This document shows positions 1 through 4,308 of a stretch of 5,572 bases of DNA, piece after piece (position 1 is the first letter of the stretch; each line of letters starts with the position of its first letter). The notes beneath the pieces were generated by a model. It searched no databases. It was not told where the DNA came from and saw only the letters and a program-made list of their open reading frames with translations. The stretch lies in assembly GCA_017543165.1 (NCBI GenBank), contig JAFYGL010000494.1, positions 1 through 5,572 on the forward strand, in the 5' to 3' direction. The stretch comes from Victivallales bacterium. GTDB lineage: Bacteria; Verrucomicrobiota; Lentisphaeria; Oligosphaerales; Oligosphaeraceae. The translations under genes were made by a program, and so were the position numbers.

Positions 1-56
1 AACTATCATCAAAATGCGCTTCGATATGTTTGCATTGGCTTTGAAAACGTATTTCG

Positions 57-72
57 CTGTATGTTCATACAG
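57..72. promoter_or_regulatory. Candidate LexA (SOS) operator
   Basis: The sequence CTGTATGTTCATACAG fits the gamma/betaproteobacterial LexA consensus CTGT-N8-ACAG exactly. It differs from the Escherichia coli recA operator core only in the two central bases. The palindrome extends one base each side (G at 56, C at 73), giving two 8-bp arms around TT. On the minus strand it lies just after a possible -35 (TTGAGC, overlapping the box edge), so it could control a leftward gene starting beyond base 1. No good -10 was found. Different bacterial phyla use different LexA motifs and this organism's phylum is not certain, so the site could be another repressor's operator or chance. Confidence 0.33.
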
Positions 73-190
73 CTCAATCCGTTTTCTTCGCCACTGCAAA
101 ACATCTCATTGCGCATTTTGCGCTAGTTTTGAAATTACCTCAATGTTTATAAAAATGTTTTCCAGTGGGATGTTTCCAATGAACTTAAAT

Positions 191-256
191 GTGTGCGCCG
201 TTTTTCGGCGCACACGCAAGTTGTTTTTTGGGTGTGCGCCGAAAAACGGCGCACAC
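191..256. repeat. Pair of inverted 25-bp palindromes (BIME-like)
   Basis: Two 25-bp units lie at 191-215 and 232-256, separated by 16 bases. Each unit is a perfect hairpin with arms GTGTGCGCCG and CGGCGCACAC. The first has a TTTTT loop and the second AAAAA, so each unit is the exact reverse complement of the other. The RNA can therefore fold as two 10-bp hairpins or one 25-bp stem. Two inverted palindromic units form the architecture of bacterial interspersed mosaic elements (REP pairs). The pair begins 15 bases after the stop of the M24 gene and may protect or end that transcript. On the minus strand neither hairpin is followed by a proper T-run, so it is not a standard intrinsic terminator. 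Confidence 0.85.
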
Positions 257-271
257 GCAGCTTGGATATGA

Positions 272-1441
272 TTAGTCCAGCTTGCAGCAGTCCATTGACA
301 TGAACTTCTTGGACATGAGTTCGCAGCCGCCCTCGGTGATGATGCAGCCGCGCTCCCAGCGCAGACCGTAGCCGTTTCCAGTGAAGAAGGTGTCGATCTG
401 GTAGGTCATGTTCTTCTTCAGCTTGTAGTTGCTGGTGGTTTCAATCCATGGGCTTTCGGTTTCCATGATGCCGAGGCCGTGGACTGGTCCGTACAGCATA
501 TAGTCGCCCCATCCCTGGTCAATGCCCCACTGTGTGTAGGCCTTTGCGATGCTGCCTGCATTTGCGCCTGCCTTCATGAGTTCGAAGGTGTACTTGTGGG
601 CGCGGAGGCCGAATTCAACCAGTGCCAGCTGTTCCTTTGGCAGTTTGCCGAAGTAAACGGGCAGTCCAATTGACGAGCTGTAGCCGCTGACGCGCGCACC
701 GATGTTGAGCTGGATGATTTCGTTCTTCTTGATTTTCGCGTATGTGGGACGGCTGATGCCATTGCTGGTCCTGTCGCCGCCGAAGCAGTAGAGGCTGTGG
801 CCTTCGTATTCGCCGCCGTTGGCGTAGATTTCCCTCTGTGCGATGCCGATGACCTGGAATTCAGTCATGCCTGGCTTGATTTCATCCAGGATGGCCTGGA
901 CTGCCTTTTCAGCCACCTTGAATGCCTTGCGGTGACAGGCCAGTTCGTTTTCGCTCTTGTCCCAGCGCAGGGGGCGGAACACTTCGTCTGCCCAGATGAT
1001 TTCAACGCCAGGAAGCTGCTCTTGGACTGCCTTCAGCGTGGGCAGTGTCATGACTGCTGTGCCAACCAGACCCAGCTTCTTCAACTTCTTCTTGCCCATT
1101 GCCATCTTCGCCACGTCTGCGTATGTGGCCAGGGGAATGCCTGGATAGTCGGGCTCTGCGGATTCACGGTAGTTGAGCAGCTGTGCGATATCTGGAACAA
1201 CACTGCGGCCCTGGGCGTACTTGAGGCTCTCTGGTCCAATCAGAAGCACTGCCTTGCCTTCTGCTGGCACGAACACGCCAGCCTGCTCGAAAGTGGGCCA
1301 GTACTCGGTCAGATAGCGAACGTTGGCGAAGTCGGATTCGGTTCCATGAACCAGGCACGCATCCAGACCAGCCGCCTTGATGCGCTTCTGGAATTTTGCA
1401 ATGCGTTCAAAATACTCGCTTTGTGGGATTGTCGGAATCAT
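272..1441 (-). CDS. Creatinase/aminopeptidase P-like M24 family protein with altered metal site
   Basis: The 389-residue product has the two-domain M24B layout: an N-terminal creatinase-type domain (about residues 1-155) and a C-terminal pita-bread domain (about 165-380). Canonical M24 peptidases bind two metals through Asp, Asp, His, Glu, Glu. Here the first Asp position is Asn246 (in IIQLNIGARVSGYSSSIG), the second is Ser257, His321 is kept (YGPVHGLG), the first Glu is Asp350 (MTYQIDTFF) and the last is Glu370 (IITEGG). Creatinase, a metal-free hydrolase of this fold, also has Asn at the first position, as I recall its sequence. A Xaa-Pro dipeptidase activity is therefore doubtful; a metal-free hydrolase or another C-N or C-S bond-cleaving role is as likely. 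There is no signal peptide, so it should be cytoplasmic. An in-frame ATG at 1453 would add MEQK, but GGAG sits six bases before the ATG at 1441, so I prefer 1441. The stop is TAA. It is probably transcribed alone: a terminator-bearing repeat lies upstream and a palindrome pair downstream. Confidence 0.9.
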   Translation of the reverse strand: MIPTIPQSEYFERIAKFQKRIKAAGLDACLVHGTESDFANVRYLTEYWPTFEQAGVFVPAEGKAVLLIGPESLKYAQGRSVVPDIAQLLNYRESAEPDYPGIPLATYADVAKMAMGKKKLKKLGLVGTAVMTLPTLKAVQEQLPGVEIIWADEVFRPLRWDKSENELACHRKAFKVAEKAVQAILDEIKPGMTEFQVIGIAQREIYANGGEYEGHSLYCFGGDRTSNGISRPTYAKIKKNEIIQLNIGARVSGYSSSIGLPVYFGKLPKEQLALVEFGLRAHKYTFELMKAGANAGSIAKAYTQWGIDQGWGDYMLYGPVHGLGIMETESPWIETTSNYKLKKNMTYQIDTFFTGNGYGLRWERGCIITEGGCELMSKKFMSMDCCKLD

Positions 1442-1447
1442 TTTTTG

Positions 1448-1451
1448 CTCC
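1448..1451 (-). promoter_or_regulatory. Shine-Dalgarno GGAG that decides the M24 gene start
   Basis: On the minus strand GGAG is followed by CAAAAA and then ATG, a six-base spacing that is ideal for initiation at 1441. The outer ATG at 1453 is preceded only by A/T-rich bases (TTAACAA) with no purine-rich site. The motif overlaps the outer ATG, so both starts cannot be used at once. Of the other two genes, the start at 4079 has no comparable site at normal spacing and the third start lies outside the window. Confidence 0.5.
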
Positions 1452-1503
1452 ATTTGTTAATGTTTTACTGCTAAACAGCACAAATTGCCGTGAAAACGTG
1501 CAA

Positions 1504-1531
1504 ACAATAGCCTGTCAAAGGCTAAAATCAA
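1504..1531 (-). promoter_or_regulatory. Weak candidate promoter for the M24 gene
   Basis: On the minus strand a -35-like TTGATT (1531-1526) and a -10-like TATTGT (1509-1504) are separated by 16 bases, each matching sigma70 consensus at four of six positions. A 6-bp inverted repeat, TAGCCT and AGGCTA (1508-1513 and 1519-1524), fills the spacer and could be an operator. A perfect TTGACA is also present at 1518-1513, but nothing like a -10 lies at the right distance from it. Either choice would give a leader of roughly 40-60 bases. This is based on consensus matching only. Confidence 0.2.
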
Positions 1532-1550
1532 GTGCATTTCGCGTAAATAT

Positions 1551-1662
1551 GTGGACAGTGGACTGTGGGCTGTGGACTGTTGTGTGCGCGTTTAGCAGCC
1601 GATGCCCAAAAGCGGGGCGATGGTATCGCCCCGCACAGAACAGTCCACAGTCCACAGTCCAC
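1551..1662. repeat. Palindromic element with 7-bp tandem units
   Basis: The left arm (1551-1581) holds four tandem variants of GTGGACT. The right arm (1641-1661) holds three exact copies of CAGTCCA. Bases 1558-1581 and 1639-1662 pair over 24 positions with one mismatch (a possible G-U pair, at 1569). After one mismatch another 6 bp pair (1583-1588 with 1632-1637). The middle contains a separate GC-rich hairpin (1612-1634), so outer and inner folds partly compete. The outermost right base is the last base of the neighbouring gene's TAG stop, so the element abuts that gene directly. It is probably a dispersed repeat or small non-autonomous element; no transposase is nearby. Confidence 0.8.
1608..1634 (-). 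terminator. Probable intrinsic terminator of the glycoside hydrolase-like gene
   Basis: Read on the minus strand, GCGGGGCGAT and ATCGCCCCGC form a perfect 10-bp, GC-rich stem around a three-base loop (ACC), followed directly by TTTT. It starts 27 bases after the TAG stop of the upstream gene. The T-run is short, so termination may be partial. It sits inside the 1551-1662 palindrome, whose inner stem shares bases 1632-1634, so the alternative fold would weaken it. Confidence 0.6.
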
Positions 1663-4079
1663 TAATCACAGACCACAATGACTGGCGGTGCGGTCAGGCC
1701 CGAGGGGGCGGCATAGCGTTCCAGCCTGTTGGCCATGGTGTTCCAAATGCGCAGTTTCAGGTTGTGTTTGCCTGCTGGAAGCGTGAATCTGTATGGTGCC
1801 AGCGCGAGGCGTTCCGCTGGTGTGTCGTCAACCAGCAGTTCTACCGTGTTTTGGAAGCCAGGCAGTTCCAGACTGCTGTTTTCAGAGAGGGCGATTTCGC
1901 CAAGTGAAACGAGTGCTTCGCCTGAATAGAACACCTGCCCCTGCTTTTCCCAGCCGCAATCCAGGGAGAGCTGCGTGCGCCTAGGGCTGAGCGTGTAGCG
2001 TACTGCCTCTGGCTCGTAGATTTCCAGAAGATATTCGGTGTGTGCCTTTCTGCTGTAGTCGTTTTGAGTTTCCATTGCGACGTCGAAGTCGCCTTGAAGC
2101 AGGGCAGGCGTGGTGAACTCCGCCGCATTCTCCAATGAAATGCAGTTGCTGTTCGCTGCCTTGAGTGCATACCCCATGTATTTGTCCCCGAAAATATCAA
2201 GCATGAATGCGGGATGGCAGAGTTTCTTGTTGAAGGAAACTTTGCCTTTATGTCCCGCTGGAAGAAGCAATGACAGTTCCATGCCTGCTGGCGCGGCGAA
2301 GTCAATCTGCTTTTCAAAGGGAATGATGTTCTTGTCTTTCCAGACCACATCGTATCTGCCATTGAATGTATGGGTGACTTTGCGCTTTGCGGCCTTCCTG
2401 TATGATTCGAAAGGCCCGCCTATAATGGCGATTTCTCCTGGCTCCAACTCGATTTCATAAGTCCTGCCGTTGTAAAGCAAGTTGCCTGACAGAGCCTTTG
2501 GCTGCCAGATATTCGCGGCAAGCAGATATTCCTCGCCATTGAGGGAGCGTCTCATGTACGCCAGTTCGCCGCCAGAAAAAGTCACGCATGGCTTGGGCAG
2601 CCTGGGCAAAGGCTTCTTCAAGGTATCAACCACATTGGAAATCGGGCCGTCATAGCCTTCGGGCACGATGATGTAGCCTTCCGCCCTGCGGTTCAATTTG
2701 TCGCAGAAGTCAAAGAAAGGCTGGCTGTCGGTATTGTTCCATACCTTTCGTGTTGGGTCGATTACGGCGTATTCCGCAACGTACGTGCCTGCCGAGGCGG
2801 CCTGGCACCAGCGTGCCAGTGTGTCGTTGAACTGGCGAAGCCCGTATTGCATGGTGGTATGGCTGTATTCGGGAGGCGCGAAGAACTTGATTTTGCCATT
2901 GAAGCAGTGATGCACTGCATGGGGCACGATGAAGTTTACGCCCTGGATTATCTGCCATGCGGCAATGCGCTGCAAATCATTGTATGTGGCACCCCAGTTG
3001 GTGGCGGCGAACATTTCGCACAGGCAGCGGCTCTTGCCACCCAGCGCTGCTGCGCTGCCTGCGTATTTTGCGCGTATGTCCAGACTTGTGTCGTTCATGC
3101 GCGGCGGCGTAAGGTATTCCGTGCCGCCACCCAAGGTGACTTTTGGCATATACATGCGCTTGTCGTAGTGCGTGCCTCCGTCAAGCATGAGAATTTCGTG
3201 GTCTGTGCCAGGATAGTCTGAATGGCTCAGCAGCGTCAAGGGCTCGCCTTCCGTGAAAGCGGAACTGCGGCGGCATCTTTCGTAATTGAGAGGACCTGTG
3301 TCCGAACTGTGGAAGGAATACAGCACATTGTGGGCCTGGCACCAGGTGTGGTTTGCCGCAAACCATGCCTGGTAAAGTTCGCCGCAAAGCTGCCAGTAGT
3401 CTTCCTTGACTTTGGACGGCTCTTGGGCGAACAGTTCTTTCAACCGTGTTTCGATGCGGTAGCCGTGCCTTGAGGCGAACAGGGCGCTGAAGTTGCTGCT
3501 CCATGGATAGTATTGGTCCTTGCATTCCCTGGCGTTCTGGGCATTGAAGCGCCTGTTGTCCGCATCGGAGAAGAAGCCAGTAATGCCATTTCCAAAGTAC
3601 TTGGCAAAGCGCTTGTAGTATTCCTCGTACACGAAGCGGTGGAAATATTCATGGCTTCTGGGCTCCTCGAATGCGGGGAAGCCCCAGGGTACTTCCAGCA
3701 CTTCCAGGCGTCCTTCCTTGTTTGGTTGGAGGCGCATTTGCTTCAAGGACGGGTCCGCCGCCTCTATGCGGCCTGCTGCGTCGCCTGGCGGATAGTTTAA
3801 GACGTCGTTGATCCATAGTTGCAGATTGAGTTTTTTGCAGGCAAGGATGAAGCGCCTGGTTAAATCAAACCACTGCTTTGAAAGGTAGCCTTTTGCATCA
3901 AAGCCCAGGGGCGGCTTGTTGAAAAGCACAATTCCGCCATAGCCCAATGCCTTGATGCGCTGCATTGCCTCCTGTATTGCAAGGGGTGTGTATGCCTCTG
4001 GTGCTGTAGTGTCCAGAAAATAGAATGGCACTGGTCTGAACTGGTCCAGGTCTGGTGATGACAAGTTGATTTTCTGCAT
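1662..4079 (-). CDS. Glycoside hydrolase-like TIM-barrel protein (GH106-like)
   Basis: The 805-residue product starts with the pattern seen in GH106-type and related barrel hydrolases: PVPFYFLD (16-23), GYGGIVLFNKPPLGFDAKGYLS (46-67), then LQLWINDVLNYPPGDAAG (86-103), where relatives have W-x-Y-D-E and a Pro-Ser-Gly-like turn. Conserved-looking patches follow: GITGFFSDADNRRF (165-178), CEMFAATNWG (354-363) and GVNFIVPHAVHHCF (380-393). Glu355 and the acidic residues at 172-174 are candidate catalytic residues, by position only. The C-terminal part (about 690-805) looks like a galactose-binding-type beta-sandwich, with GWEKQGQVFYSGEA (709-722), GKHNLKLRIWNTMANR (770-785) and a final SGLTAPPV. 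There is no signal peptide, so it should act in the cytoplasm on imported oligosaccharides; the substrate cannot be read from sequence. No in-frame ATG lies between the upstream stop and 4079, so the start is firm, although no Shine-Dalgarno is visible at normal spacing. The TAG stop overlaps a palindromic repeat. Confidence 0.8.
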   Translation of the reverse strand: MQKINLSSPDLDQFRPVPFYFLDTTAPEAYTPLAIQEAMQRIKALGYGGIVLFNKPPLGFDAKGYLSKQWFDLTRRFILACKKLNLQLWINDVLNYPPGDAAGRIEAADPSLKQMRLQPNKEGRLEVLEVPWGFPAFEEPRSHEYFHRFVYEEYYKRFAKYFGNGITGFFSDADNRRFNAQNARECKDQYYPWSSNFSALFASRHGYRIETRLKELFAQEPSKVKEDYWQLCGELYQAWFAANHTWCQAHNVLYSFHSSDTGPLNYERCRRSSAFTEGEPLTLLSHSDYPGTDHEILMLDGGTHYDKRMYMPKVTLGGGTEYLTPPRMNDTSLDIRAKYAGSAAALGGKSRCLCEMFAATNWGATYNDLQRIAAWQIIQGVNFIVPHAVHHCFNGKIKFFAPPEYSHTTMQYGLRQFNDTLARWCQAASAGTYVAEYAVIDPTRKVWNNTDSQPFFDFCDKLNRRAEGYIIVPEGYDGPISNVVDTLKKPLPRLPKPCVTFSGGELAYMRRSLNGEEYLLAANIWQPKALSGNLLYNGRTYEIELEPGEIAIIGGPFESYRKAAKRKVTHTFNGRYDVVWKDKNIIPFEKQIDFAAPAGMELSLLLPAGHKGKVSFNKKLCHPAFMLDIFGDKYMGYALKAANSNCISLENAAEFTTPALLQGDFDVAMETQNDYSRKAHTEYLLEIYEPEAVRYTLSPRRTQLSLDCGWEKQGQVFYSGEALVSLGEIALSENSSLELPGFQNTVELLVDDTPAERLALAPYRFTLPAGKHNLKLRIWNTMANRLERYAAPSGLTAPPVIVVCD

Positions 4080-4148
4080 GTTTTTTGTGTGCGCACCTGC
4101 GCTCGTATTGCTTGTAAAACTATTCAGTGCTCACCTTGAAGATCCTGT

Positions 4149-4243
4149 TTTTTTATTCATCCACAGATTACCACAGATTCCCACAGATTATCATTTTTGT
4201 GTAATCAGTGAAAATCTGTGGTAATCTGTGGATGAATAAAAAA
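4149..4243. repeat. 95-base hairpin element with 10-bp tandem units
   Basis: Bases 4149-4179 and 4213-4243 are exact reverse complements over 31 positions. Inside, a 2x2 internal loop is followed by CACAGATTA (4182-4190) pairing with TAATCAGTG (4202-4210) at eight of nine positions, leaving an 11-base loop. The left side is three tandem 10-mers, CCACAGATTA, CCACAGATTC and CCACAGATTA (4161-4190). The element starts with a T-run and ends with an A-run on both strands, so the U-tract is on the wrong side for an intrinsic terminator. It lies between the ligase stop (4309) and the next gene's start (4079). It resembles dispersed REP- or MITE-like repeats and may block or stabilise read-through RNA. 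Confidence 0.88.
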
Positions 4244-4308
4244 CATGCCTGCCATGATGGGGCTGGATATCTACGGTTGCTTTTGGTTTCTGTGTGTGCT
4301 TGTTGGGA

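Larger units (their letters stand above)
1..271. other. AT-rich non-coding region beyond the M24 gene
   Basis: No credible gene is seen in this stretch. The only open frame of note (plus strand, 14-271, 85 codons) runs straight through both palindromes at 191-256, is rich in Cys and Phe, and matches no family I know. The left part (1-190) is clearly AT-richer than the neighbouring genes, as expected of a control region. It contains a LexA-type palindrome at 57-72, and GCGC-ATTTT-GCGC at 111-123, whose left nine bases also occur inverted at 11-19. It may be the upstream region of a leftward gene that starts outside the window. Confidence 0.6.

Noticed and set aside
14..271. Plus-strand open frame of 85 codons at the left end
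   Set aside because: It runs through the LexA-like box and both 25-bp palindromes, has no ribosome binding site, and its product matches no family I recognise.
797..1474. Plus-strand open frame of 225 codons opposite the M24 gene
   Set aside because: It lies antisense to a well-supported gene and is Cys/Leu/His-rich as expected of a mirror frame. It shows no domain pattern and extends only slightly past the true gene's start.
4161..4190. Tandem CCACAGATTA units as CRISPR repeats or DnaA boxes
   Set aside because: The units are only 10 bp and have no spacers, so this is not a CRISPR array. TCATCCACA at 4158-4166 is one mismatch from a DnaA box, but the other units fit poorly and no origin-associated gene or AT-rich unwinding region is present.
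4149..4243. The 95-base hairpin as an intrinsic terminator
   Set aside because: On both strands the T-run precedes the stem and an A-run follows it, the opposite of a terminator, and the stem is AT-rich.
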